The notes beneath the pieces are model-generated. The model did not search any database. It was not told the DNA's origin and worked only from the letters and a program-made list of their open reading frames with translations. Both the position numbers and the translations under genes were made by a program. A stretch of 64,000 bases of DNA from positions 496,001 through 560,000 of the forward strand of contig JAPFFF010000059.1 of assembly GCA_039105265.1 (NCBI GenBank), read 5' to 3'. Positions 1 through 9,393 of the stretch are shown piece by piece (the first letter of the stretch is position 1; the number at the start of each line of letters is the position of its first letter). This stretch comes from Tritrichomonas musculus (taxonomy: Eukaryota; Parabasalia; Tritrichomonadida; Tritrichomonadidae).

Positions 1-2154
1 CAAAAAGAATTGATTCGAAATCACATCATGACATGCATTCAAAGCGGAATCACGATATTTGGAATAGGAATTGGAATATATCCGAGTGGAATTGTTGATT
101 TATTCCCACAAGTTATATTTGCAACGAATCCAAATGATTTAATTAAAGGCATTGCATCATGTTTTGGTGATGAAACAAATGAGTCGTATGAAAACATTAT
201 CAAACAACTTGCACCAGAACCAGCTTCATCAGTTGATGTTAGTAGAACATTTGAATTATTGATTCATAATGAAAACAATCCTATTTTTGGAGATTTAAAG
301 AAATATTTGAGTGAAAATGCACCTCCTGCATTAGATGCATTTGCTGACTGGTTTAACCGAGAACAAGAACAAAGAAATGCTGATAATGAATTAGTTAATC
401 CTAAAGGATTGAATACCGAAATGTATGTGAAAGATTTTCTCGAAGGTCAGAAAATTCTCATTGTTATGCTCTATGATTGCACTATAAATAAAGAAGAAAA
501 TCCTATCATTACACCAGAATATTTGTTTAAGACTGAATGTGCAGGTGAAGAAGCTTGCGTAAAGAAAGCTGTTGAACATTTTGGAATTGAAATTATTGTT
601 GTTAGAAATTATAAAGATGCAATTAATGAGTTAACAAAACAAACAATTCCAAATAAATGTGATTATTATGCAACTTGGGTCATTTCTGGTCTTCCATATG
701 ACATTAAATTACCAGATGGTGGCAATCAGCATCTTGTTGATCAGTTCATTGATTGCTTAATTCAATTCTGGGAAAAAGGAGGCGCTGTTGTTTTGTTTGC
801 CGAAAGTCATCCACTTACTTTTCAAGCCAACAAATTCTTGGAAAAAGTAACATTTCCTGATGGAAGTAAGACACAATTAAGATTGAGTAATAATCATTTA
901 GGAACGAAAATATTAAAAGGTGATCCATCTGGTCTACTTAATATAGCTGGAACATTTAATAAATCGCCACTTGAATTTCAAAAATGTCAAAGAGCTTCTC
1001 TTTCTCATAATCTTGTTGAAATTTATGAAGGTGAAACAATTTCATTCGCGCCAAATGATAAATCACAATATAAACCATTTACGCCATTCATGAGAGATTC
1101 AGAGAATGGAATTAGTGCACTTTTTTACCCTGGTGATAAGGATCCAAGGTACAGAAGAGGCGATATTATTGTTGATTGCGGTTATACAAAATTGTTTGAT
1201 AAAATGACAACAAATGGAACATTTCGTTATGTTCAAAACATTGCTGGATGGACAGCACAATGCGAATCACGAAGTGTCATGAGAATCAAACCAAAAGATT
1301 TCAGACCTGAAGCTATTAAATTTACTATTAATGAAAATGCAAGATGTAACTTAATTAAACCTCCACAAGTAACGTTACCAAAAAACAATTATATCGATAT
1401 TACACGATATCGAAGATTGTTTGCTATTGATTATTCTGGTTCTGTTCAAGGTGTGCTACAATATCATGATGAATTACGTTCATTATTTAATAGTATGTAT
1501 AAAAGTACTGATACAATTATGACATGGAGTAGCAATGCGTATGTTGTTAGCTTTAGTACAATGCAAGATATTTACACAAATAGGAGAGGAACTGATGGAA
1601 CAGCTCCATCATCAATTCTTAGAGAACTTATTAGAAATCCATCAATTCCTCGTGAGCATTTGGTCCTTGTTACTGATGGCCATATTAATTCAGGCGACAT
1701 AAATAATTGTGATCAAATTATTAGAAGTAATAATATTGCATTCAAATATGTAACAACTTATGTTATTGGTTCTGGCGGTGATTTGTCTGTTGGCGCTCCA
1801 TTTAGTCGTAGTTGTGGAAGTGAAACAATCGAAATAAATGGATCATCAAGAAGAGTAATTAAAGGCGCAAAAACTGAAGATTTATCAGCACTCGATTCAA
1901 TTGATTCAATTAAAAGTATTTCAACATTTAATAGTAATTTTGAGGCAATATCAAATGCTGCTAGAGTAAAATTGATTGGAACAAAAGATGATCAGTTGAA
2001 GTATAAATTTGAGCAATTGTTTGATCGTTTAAAGAAATCTGGCCAAATTGATCCAGAAACAAATAGAAGAATCAAAATGCTAATTGGATTAGCCGCTGGC
2101 GATATTCAAAATGTTTTTAATGATAGAGATATCACTGCTATTATGAATCATTAA
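1..2154 (+). CDS. VWA-domain protein, 3' part (5' end outside the window)
   Basis: The reading frame is already open at base 1, so this is the C-terminal part (about 717 residues) of a larger protein. The first ~45 residues, with GIGIGIYPSGIVDLFP, look like the end of one von Willebrand A domain. About residues 118-280 form an alternating strand/helix region (ILIVMLYDC, then GGAVVLFAESHP) that resembles a ThuA or class I amidotransferase-like fold, but no catalytic triad can be assigned. A second VWA domain begins near residue 470 with the metal-binding motif DYSGS (DxSxS) and continues to LVLVTDGHINSG. The C-terminus is helical. VWA domains usually bind metal and a protein partner. No signal peptide can be judged because the start is missing. 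The role is unknown and the middle-domain assignment is inference. Confidence 0.8.
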   Translation, partial: QKELIRNHIMTCIQSGITIFGIGIGIYPSGIVDLFPQVIFATNPNDLIKGIASCFGDETNESYENIIKQLAPEPASSVDVSRTFELLIHNENNPIFGDLKKYLSENAPPALDAFADWFNREQEQRNADNELVNPKGLNTEMYVKDFLEGQKILIVMLYDCTINKEENPIITPEYLFKTECAGEEACVKKAVEHFGIEIIVVRNYKDAINELTKQTIPNKCDYYATWVISGLPYDIKLPDGGNQHLVDQFIDCLIQFWEKGGAVVLFAESHPLTFQANKFLEKVTFPDGSKTQLRLSNNHLGTKILKGDPSGLLNIAGTFNKSPLEFQKCQRASLSHNLVEIYEGETISFAPNDKSQYKPFTPFMRDSENGISALFYPGDKDPRYRRGDIIVDCGYTKLFDKMTTNGTFRYVQNIAGWTAQCESRSVMRIKPKDFRPEAIKFTINENARCNLIKPPQVTLPKNNYIDITRYRRLFAIDYSGSVQGVLQYHDELRSLFNSMYKSTDTIMTWSSNAYVVSFSTMQDIYTNRRGTDGTAPSSILRELIRNPSIPREHLVLVTDGHINSGDINNCDQIIRSNNIAFKYVTTYVIGSGGDLSVGAPFSRSCGSETIEINGSSRRVIKGAKTEDLSALDSIDSIKSISTFNSNFEAISNAARVKLIGTKDDQLKYKFEQLFDRLKKSGQIDPETNRRIKMLIGLAAGDIQNVFNDRDITAIMNH

Positions 2155-2679
2155 AAATAATTCATGAGAAAGAATTAATATTAATTTTAATCGATAAATC
2201 ATATCCATTTTTTTCCCTATTAGTATTTTTTATTTCATTCATTAAGTATTTTTATTTCACGAAATATAAAAATGAAGATGAAAGAAAAAAGGCATTTGAA
2301 TTGAGAATGTCTAGTATCATATCCATTTTCTATATGAAAATTCATTTAAAAATAGTTGTTGTTATAGTTTTCTTTTATAATATAGTTAAACCTATTGGAA
2401 TTTTTATTATTATTATTACATATTAGTAATTTTTTTCGTAATTTATCATTTTAATTAGCATTTTTTTAATATATAATTTCAGCATGGAAAACCCAAAGCA
2501 TTAAAAATAGTTTTTATATACTTTATTCAATCATATTTTGTCCCAATTTGTAAATGATAAACCAATTTAAAAGAAGGCTCACTTTCAATGAATTTTATCA
2601 TATTCTAAAAAAAATATAGAAGAAAAAATAACACCTATTGCTTATGCTTTAATTATAGCATATATATATATTAATTGTT
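2155..2679. other. AT-rich intergenic stretch
   Basis: Between the VWA gene and the BspA remnant I see only AT-rich sequence with short homopolymers. No convincing coding frame, RNA or repeat was found. Confidence 0.6.
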
Positions 2680-2828
2680 TCAACGAAAACAGAAGGAATA
2701 GTTATTTGTTTCAAAAATATACATTCTTCGAAAGCACAATCTCTAATTGTAGTTACAGAAGGATGAATTGTTATTTGTTCAAAAGATAAACATCGTTCGA
2801 AATCAGCAATTTACTTTAATTGATTTAA
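2680..2828 (-). pseudogene. BspA-type LRR tail beyond the stop of the neighbouring gene
   Basis: On the minus strand, downstream of the stop of the 2829-4331 gene and in the same frame, about two more leucine-rich units are readable (CLSFEQITIHPSVTTI, then CAFEECIFLKQITIPS). They lie behind two in-frame stops (the TAA at 2829-2831 and a second about 18 nt on). The simplest reading is that the gene once ran further and was shortened by a nonsense change. Stop readthrough is a remote alternative. Confidence 0.6.
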
Positions 2829-4331
2829 TTATTGAACAACAACATTAACTTGAGGATCAAATTTAAAAGAGGCTAAAGAAGAGGGAATTGTTACTTGTTT
2901 CAACGATGAGCATCTAACAAAAGCAGATGAATTGATTTTGGTCACTGAAGAAGGAATTGAAATTTGCTCTAATGAAGAACAACCTACAAAGGCATACTTT
3001 CCAATTTGTTTTACAGAGAAAGGAATTGAAATTTTTTGTAATGAAGAACATTCATCAAAAGTATAGTCTGTGATTTGAGTTATTGAAGAAGGAAATGAAA
3101 TTTCTTTCAACGATGAACAACCACTAAGTATGCCTTCTTCAATCACAGTTACGGAAGAAGGAATTGAAATTTGAGTCAATGAAGAACATTTAGAGAAAGC
3201 ATAACTTCTAATTTTGGTTACAGAAGAGGGAATTATTATTTTTGTTAATGATGAACAATATTCAAAAGCACATGAACCAATTGTAGTTACAGAAGGAGGA
3301 ATTATTATATTTGTTAATGATGAGCATTTTCTGAAGAGACGATCTAAAATAGATGTTATTGATGAATGAATTTTTATTTCTTTCAATGATGAACATCCAT
3401 GAAAAACATCTTCGCCAATTTCTTTTACAGTAGAAGGAATTGTTATTTCCTTCAATAAAGAACAATCACGTAAAGATGAACTTCCAAGCCTATTTATGTT
3501 TGAAGGAATATCAAGTTTTTCAATGTCAAGTCGCACAAACAGTAGATCATATTTATCTTTATTCTTGGTTGATCTTATAACAAAAAGCTTGTTATCCAAA
3601 TAATCTAGTAATGAGTTATCATTATTTTTTTGGATTGTAATTACATTCAATTTACAGCATTCAACAAAAATGCGTTCAAGAACACTTACTGAAGATGGAA
3701 TTGTTACTTGAGTCAATGATTTGCATCCAATAAATGCTCCCTTACCGATTAGAGTTACAGATGAAGGAACTGATATTTGTGTAAGTGATGAACAATAATA
3801 GAAAGCACAATCTTTAATTGAAGTTAAAGAAGATGGAGTTTCAAATGATATTTGTGTCAATGATGAACATCCATCAAAAGCATAACATCCAATTGAAGTT
3901 ACAGAAGATGAAATAGAAATGCGATTTATTTCTGTATCCAATTTGAATTCCGTACCTATTATTTTCTTTTTACTGCCTATTACTACAGAGATTTCAATTT
4001 TGCTTCCTAGCTTTTTTTTAACTTCATTAACAGAATGGTAAGATAGGTCAAAGTAATTAGAGGGATAGTTCAGCTCAAAGGTTATTGCATCAAAATGTGA
4101 CAAAATTTCATAAAACTCAGAACTTAAAATTGGTTTGAATTTTATGCTTTTGTTAAGCATATCAATTGAATCTGACATAAGACAGATTTTGTGGGATTCG
4201 CTCAAATGGATATCATTCTGACTGTTCTTATCAAGTCGAATTAACTTATCTCTGTCATTTGGGCTAAATTTAATTAGATAGAGAAGGAGTTCGTTCACTC
4301 TCATGAAAAATTTATCTCCGTTATTCATCAT
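2829..4331 (-). CDS. BspA-like leucine-rich repeat protein
   Basis: This 500-residue protein is built mainly of LRR_5 (BspA/TpLRR) units of about 23 residues with the recurring pattern SLTQISIPSSVTxIGxxAFxxC, from about residue 135 to the end. A non-repeat island lies near residues 225-265. Residues 1-130 form a helical pre-LRR region; its SEFYEILSHFDAI segment resembles the region before the LRRs in the two kinase genes at 9.4-17 kb. The ATG at 4331 was chosen because the frame upstream to the stop contains no other ATG. In trichomonads this family is linked to surface adhesion or signalling scaffolds. No signal peptide or membrane anchor is visible, so the location is unknown. LRR coding sequence continues past the stop, so the gene may be 3' shortened. 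Confidence 0.85.
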   Translation of the reverse strand: MMNNGDKFFMRVNELLLYLIKFSPNDRDKLIRLDKNSQNDIHLSESHKICLMSDSIDMLNKSIKFKPILSSEFYEILSHFDAITFELNYPSNYFDLSYHSVNEVKKKLGSKIEISVVIGSKKKIIGTEFKLDTEINRISISSSVTSIGCYAFDGCSSLTQISFETPSSLTSIKDCAFYYCSSLTQISVPSSVTLIGKGAFIGCKSLTQVTIPSSVSVLERIFVECCKLNVITIQKNNDNSLLDYLDNKLFVIRSTKNKDKYDLLFVRLDIEKLDIPSNINRLGSSSLRDCSLLKEITIPSTVKEIGEDVFHGCSSLKEIKIHSSITSILDRLFRKCSSLTNIIIPPSVTTIGSCAFEYCSSLTKIIIPSSVTKIRSYAFSKCSSLTQISIPSSVTVIEEGILSGCSSLKEISFPSSITQITDYTFDECSSLQKISIPFSVKQIGKYAFVGCSSLEQISIPSSVTKINSSAFVRCSSLKQVTIPSSLASFKFDPQVNVVVQ

Positions 4332-5301
4332 TTTCGAAGTAACTTTTTGCTGCGATTGAATTAACAAGCTGTTGAATTCATCAATCGTAGTTCTTCTACA
4401 ACTTTCGTAGAAATTTCACCTTCTTTCTTAAAAAATAAAAAAACTAAAAACTTTTTGAGAGAAAATAAAATTTATTGCAAAGTTTATTGTAAAAGTTTGA
4501 TAAAATACGTTATAATAAGAAAACTTTTTCAGACAAAAATTTTCAAAATTTTGAAAATTGAATGAACTTTGGTGACATTGTTTAAAATTTAAAAAATAAA
4601 CGAGTAAATAAACGTGATAAAACGCAAAAGTTTCAAAAAAACGTATTTTAAATAATTCAGCTATTTTTATACAAATATGCTATTTATATGAATTACAAAT
4701 TTGTTATTATATAAATGTAATATTTTTAATATTATATTTAAGATAAAAATCTACTTTTTAAAATTTTTTTGTAAGATAATGGTATTTTTAAAATGATCGT
4801 TATGCTCTCAATTTTATTTTCTTTATTCGCCTTCGATGCTTAATCATTTTATGGTGCTTTAATTTATTCATAGGAGATAAAACAAATATGTGAAAATCTG
4901 ACCAATTGACACATAAGATCTTGGATGATTATTTTCTATGAATTTCATAACTTTTTGAATGCTTTCATTGAATTGCATTAATTTTTTTAAACATTTTGAA
5001 ATTAACATTTATTGATTATAAATTAAATAAAATAATTATTCATATATTACTTATTAGTTAAAACTCTTTATTTTTGTTTTTCATTAATTTTTATTTGAGA
5101 AAAATGTAGATAATGTCTAAAAATGCAATGTTTAGCAATTATCTTTGGAACATATGCTAAAAATTTTAATTTTTTTACTGTATTAATTTTTATATATGAT
5201 GTGTAATAACATATATAACTCGCTAACATTTTTGAAGAAAATAGTTTGGTTTTATTACGTTTGAGTAAATCTAAAAATTAATGTTTTAAACAATTTTCAC
5301 A
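4332..5301. other. Divergent intergenic region
   Basis: About 970 bp between the divergent BspA and ZPR1 genes. It is very AT-rich, with no open frame or repeat that I can support. It must contain both promoters; only the ZPR1 initiator is evident. Confidence 0.6.
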
Positions 5302-5308
5302 TCATTTT
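5302..5308 (+). promoter_or_regulatory. Initiator (Inr) of the ZPR1 gene
   Basis: TCATTTT with the A at 5304, 10 nt before the ATG at 5314. It matches the Trichomonas initiator consensus TCA(+1)Py(T/A) at the usual short 5' UTR distance. Confidence 0.55.
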
Positions 5309-5313
5309 TTAAT

Positions 5314-6579
5314 ATGACTGATCAATTTGATTCAAACGAAAATGAGACTTTATGTTTGAATTGTATGAAGCAAGGAACATTAAATCATGAATTTAAAAAC
5401 ATTGAATATTTTAGGAATATCAAAATATCCCATTTCCAATGTCCATATTGCAATTATACAAATGACTCCATTGCATTTCCAGGAAAGGTTCAACAGCAAG
5501 GAATACGCATAACATATCGCATCTCTTCATTTAATGACTTACAAAGATTTATCATTAAAAGCTGTTCAGGCACACTTTCAATTCCCCAATTAAAATTTGA
5601 GATTCCTGGACCAACACAAGCATACTCATATCAAACAATTGAAAAATTCTTATCAAAATCTTATGCCGCATTGAATGACATTGAAAATAAGGATTTCCTA
5701 GAACAATTTGCAAAATGTATCAAAGGTTCTGTTGAATTCGATATAATCCTTGACGATCCTTCTGGAAACAGTTTCATTGAATGTCCCAATTCACCAGAAA
5801 ATGATGACAAAATTGAAATCACATACTACGAAAGAACAAAAGAAAATGAAGAATCAATCGAAATTAATGAAAAAAGAAATCAAGAAAATTATGAAATTGG
5901 ACATGAATCATTTGACAGAATTGATTCAATTTTTGCTAACAATGATGGCCAAGTCATGGGATTCCAGACAACTTGTGCTGTTTGTGAAACAGAAGGAACA
6001 ATGAGATCTTGCACACTCGTCATTCCTCACTTCAAAGAAATCGCCATTATGACCTTCAACTGTGATCATTGCGGATACCATAAAGCAGAAGTTATTGTAT
6101 GCGGAACAGTCTCACCAAAGGCAAGATCAATCTCATTACATTGTGATTCAAAGGAAGATTTAAAGAGAGAATTACTAAAATCAGAAACAGCAAAAATCAA
6201 AATCCCAGAAATTGATTTCGAACTCACATCAGGAACTCTTGGAGGAAAGTTCACAACAGTTGAAGGACTCTTGGTTGAAATCCAAAAGAATTTGAGAGAC
6301 AATAATCCATTCACAACAAGCTATGCAGATGTTGGAGACTTATCTATTTACAATTATCTCATTCAAACTCTTGAAGATTTTAGTAACAATGAAGAACCTT
6401 TCACAATCATCATCGATGATCCATTGGCAAACTCATACATCGAGGAAATCAAGAGAAATGATAAAATCATCATTGAAAATTATGATAGATCTGCCGATGA
6501 CAATGATTACCTCGGAATTAATGATATGAAGACGGAAGAATACATCATCGGAAACATTTCAACTTATACTTCACCTTAA
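5314..6579 (+). CDS. ZPR1: ZPR1 zinc-finger protein
   Basis: The 421-residue protein has the tandem ZPR1 layout. Zinc finger 1 is CLNC...CPYC (about residues 14-50), followed by an A-type beta domain ending in IILDDPSGNSFIE. After an acidic linker comes zinc finger 2, CAVC...CDHC (about residues 215-252), and a second domain ending IIIDDPLANSYIE. Both DDPxxNSxIE signatures are intact. ZPR1 is a conserved eukaryotic protein that binds translation factor eEF1A, acts in its folding, and moves between cytoplasm and nucleus. Length is close to the family norm (about 450). The start has an initiator motif 10 nt upstream. This is the clearest housekeeping gene in the window and single-copy here. Confidence 0.95.
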   Translation: MTDQFDSNENETLCLNCMKQGTLNHEFKNIEYFRNIKISHFQCPYCNYTNDSIAFPGKVQQQGIRITYRISSFNDLQRFIIKSCSGTLSIPQLKFEIPGPTQAYSYQTIEKFLSKSYAALNDIENKDFLEQFAKCIKGSVEFDIILDDPSGNSFIECPNSPENDDKIEITYYERTKENEESIEINEKRNQENYEIGHESFDRIDSIFANNDGQVMGFQTTCAVCETEGTMRSCTLVIPHFKEIAIMTFNCDHCGYHKAEVIVCGTVSPKARSISLHCDSKEDLKRELLKSETAKIKIPEIDFELTSGTLGGKFTTVEGLLVEIQKNLRDNNPFTTSYADVGDLSIYNYLIQTLEDFSNNEEPFTIIIDDPLANSYIEEIKRNDKIIIENYDRSADDNDYLGINDMKTEEYIIGNISTYTSP

Positions 6580-7556
6580 CAATTTCTTTATTTATTTTAA
6601 CATTAGAAGTTTAAAGGTTCCAGCAATTGAAAAAAAAGATAATCAGAACTCTAACATATAATTCTTGATATTTCGCATTCCTAGCAGTTTTTAGCTCAAA
6701 CCAAACAAAAATAGATTTTTAAATAGTCATCCTCATTTAATAACGTACAAGTTGAGATATTAATAAAATTTTGTTTTAATATTTTTTTGGACGTTTTTCA
6801 TTAGATAAAATATTTGGTTCACTTCTAAATCAAGAAGAAAACAATAATCAAATTGTATATTCAAGTTTCGTACCAAAATATCAATAACAAGCATAAGTTT
6901 TCTCTTTACGATAGTACTAATATGTGTCTGATTCAATTTTTTCTTTATGTCAATATCAAGTAGTCAAACTTTACTCTTCCGGCCAACTTCTTTTGTCTCC
7001 TTCGCTTCACAACCGCAATATCTAATAATTATATCGACCATTTTGATCAATACTTTCTTTGGGATTGCGATCAATCTAAAAAAAGTCATCAAAAAAAATT
7101 TTTTTTTTTTCATTTTAATATAATTTTGAACGTTATTACAACTTTTTCAGTACTTATAAAGGGAGGTTTTACAGAAGATTTTATTACAAATATTGTTTTA
7201 TAATTATCCATTAAAAGGGCTGTTTTTACATTAATTGATTTGTTTTTTATCATTTTTGACAGGAAAGGTTAGCTTGAGTTTTTTTTCTTTTTTGTAGTTT
7301 TTTTTATTTTGATGATAATAATAAATTTTTTCATAATATAAGCTGTCAATGTCAGGAGGTTAAAAACGAAAGATGAACAGATTAACAACGATTGACTTTT
7401 TCCAGTTATTTGTTGTTTTGTGAATGAACATTTTTTGTTATAAATAACTTCCAAAAAATAGATTATTTTAAAAGGTTTGATTATGATCCTGAAGATGAAA
7501 TAAATGAAAAATGTAAAGTTCAATATGACATTAGTTTATGTAGAAAAAAAATGTAT
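6580..7556. other. AT-rich intergenic stretch
   Basis: About 980 bp between ZPR1 and the F5/8 type C remnant. A slightly less AT-rich patch at 6960-7060 gives a short minus-strand frame (~36 residues) that I could not assign. Otherwise nothing is supportable. Confidence 0.5.
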
Positions 7557-8926
7557 TTAAATTAAATAGCCGTAAAACTCGATTGAGCTTATATCTATGT
7601 ACTTGTAATTGCCCCAGTCTGGACTTGTTTTACGAATTCTGATATATTTATATCGTTTTTCTTTATTAATGTTTTGGTTTTTAATAGTAAAAGTGACAAC
7701 TTTGTTTTCTTTAAGTGAAGGGTTGTCAACCTGTTCATCAACTGCCTCCCAGTCTTTCCCTTCCTCCTTGCACTCGATGACCCAGCTCCGAAGACGCTGC
7801 TGGCCTCTATAAGAATTTATTGTGTAATTTGTAGGAATAATCTTGTGATTCTTGAACTCAAAACAAAACCAATCATTATCGCCATTAGGATAGAAGTCGT
7901 TATCTGCGCATTCAATATCGAGAGCTTTTTTGACATCACCTCTTAATACAGTTGCGCAAGTCACAGCTACTTCGTTCAAGATATCGTCTGAATTCCTTCA
8001 AATAGCTGAATATGCCTTTCAGATTATTATTTGCATAAAATATTTCTTTCCATTTAGGCTTCACAACTTTTTGATGGTATATGTGGTCACTGAATTCAAT
8101 TTCGTTTTCACTTTTTTCAACCATTTTAGTCGACAATGAGAGCCAAGTACTTTGTGTCAAATACTCGATATTGAACATAGATAGAAAGTCAATCATTGCT
8201 TGATTGCTTACATTTCTGAAGTAAACGTATTCATAGAATTTTGAATATTCAGAATTTTGTGAGCACAGTTCATTTAAAAAGTGCAAAAGTTGATCTTCTG
8301 ACTCAAGTTCGAGTTTTCTGCTTGAAATTATTATTTCTAGAATATCTATATCGATTTTAAGAAATTCTTTCATTTGCTCTTCCTTCAATTCATAAAAGTG
8401 TGAAGAAAGAAACACTTTTTTGAATGATTTTCCATGTGAATTTAATTGTTTGAATAATTTCAGGATCGATATTTGAAAGATCAAGCTTAAATTTCGATAG
8501 AAATGAAGTGGACATTTTTTCAATGAGTAAACGATCTTTTTCTTCGGAAAAACGATAATGATTACTTTGTTTTCCTGATTGATTATTTTTATTTTTGACA
8601 TCTTCTGATGTACAAGAGAATATTGATTCAGAATTTATTCCAAAATAGGGAAAAAGTGATAGAAAGTCTGATGAAGGAATTAATAACAAGGTATAATCAA
8701 AGATAATTATGTAGAAATCTGACGTATTACATTCATTTTGTGGCATAATATATTTTCCAACGACACTGATATTGTATTTATTTTTTCTTTGGAGATTTGA
8801 TATTGATTTTGGATATTCTTTTGAAATCAAATGAAATTCAAATTTTTGAATACTCTTATTTAAGTAAGGATTGCAAAAATGTAATAATTTTTCATCAAAA
8901 ATGCATTGAATCTTTTGAAAATTCAT
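7557..8926 (-). pseudogene. BACK-like plus F5/8 type C domain gene, broken by two frameshifts
   Basis: Three consecutive minus-strand frames give one coherent product. The first (from the ATG at 8926) has a BTB-like region, including YNISVVGKYIMPQNECN. The second has a helical BACK-like region (ILEIIISSRKLELESEDQLL). The third is an F5/8 type C (discoidin-like) domain with DWFCFEFKNHKI, RSWVIECKEEGKDW and a C-terminal ISSIEFYGYLI. The frame changes near 8440-8450 and again near 7978-7985, each consistent with one extra base. Trichomonads have many genes of this layout. The discoidin part (about 7735-7805) is noticeably richer in G+C than the rest. The cause may be real decay or assembly error; two independent breaks favour decay. 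Confidence 0.75.
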
Positions 8927-9393
8927 CAACAAATTTTTTTTTGTAAACTTCACAAAAATTCAAAAAAAATCAAAATCTATCAAATCTTCAACTTTTTGAA
9001 CTTTTCTCTTTCCATAATTATTCATTCAATAAAAATAAAATAAAAAGATTAATTTATAGTAAATTTTTAGTATGCCAATGTAACGAATAAGTTTCGCTTT
9101 GCTTGTATTCAAGATTAAATAGAAGAAGAAAAACTTTGATTCCTATCTCGACCAATTTTTTTGCTCTCTTTGAAATATAACATGTTTATAGTGAAATATA
9201 AATCTTACATTTAGGTTTGATGAAAAATCTTTATCATTGTTTGATGTTCCCTTGCTTGTCTTCATTTGCACTGCTCATTTACTTATTATATATAATTTTT
9301 ATTTCCATATTGTAATTTTCATAATCTTCAGAAAAAGTTGTTTAAAAGTAGAATTACAATTTCAATATGAACGCTTTCATGCTTTTTTTTTTT
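8927..9393. other. AT-rich intergenic stretch
   Basis: About 470 bp between two minus-strand genes. No coding frame or repeat is supported. It should hold the promoter of the F5/8 gene. Confidence 0.55.

Noticed and set aside
4332-4367. Upstream TTG starts for several genes (4367, 16978, 17607, 30986)
   Set aside because: Nuclear eukaryotic genes start at ATG. In each case the first in-frame ATG gives a sensible N-terminus, so that was used.
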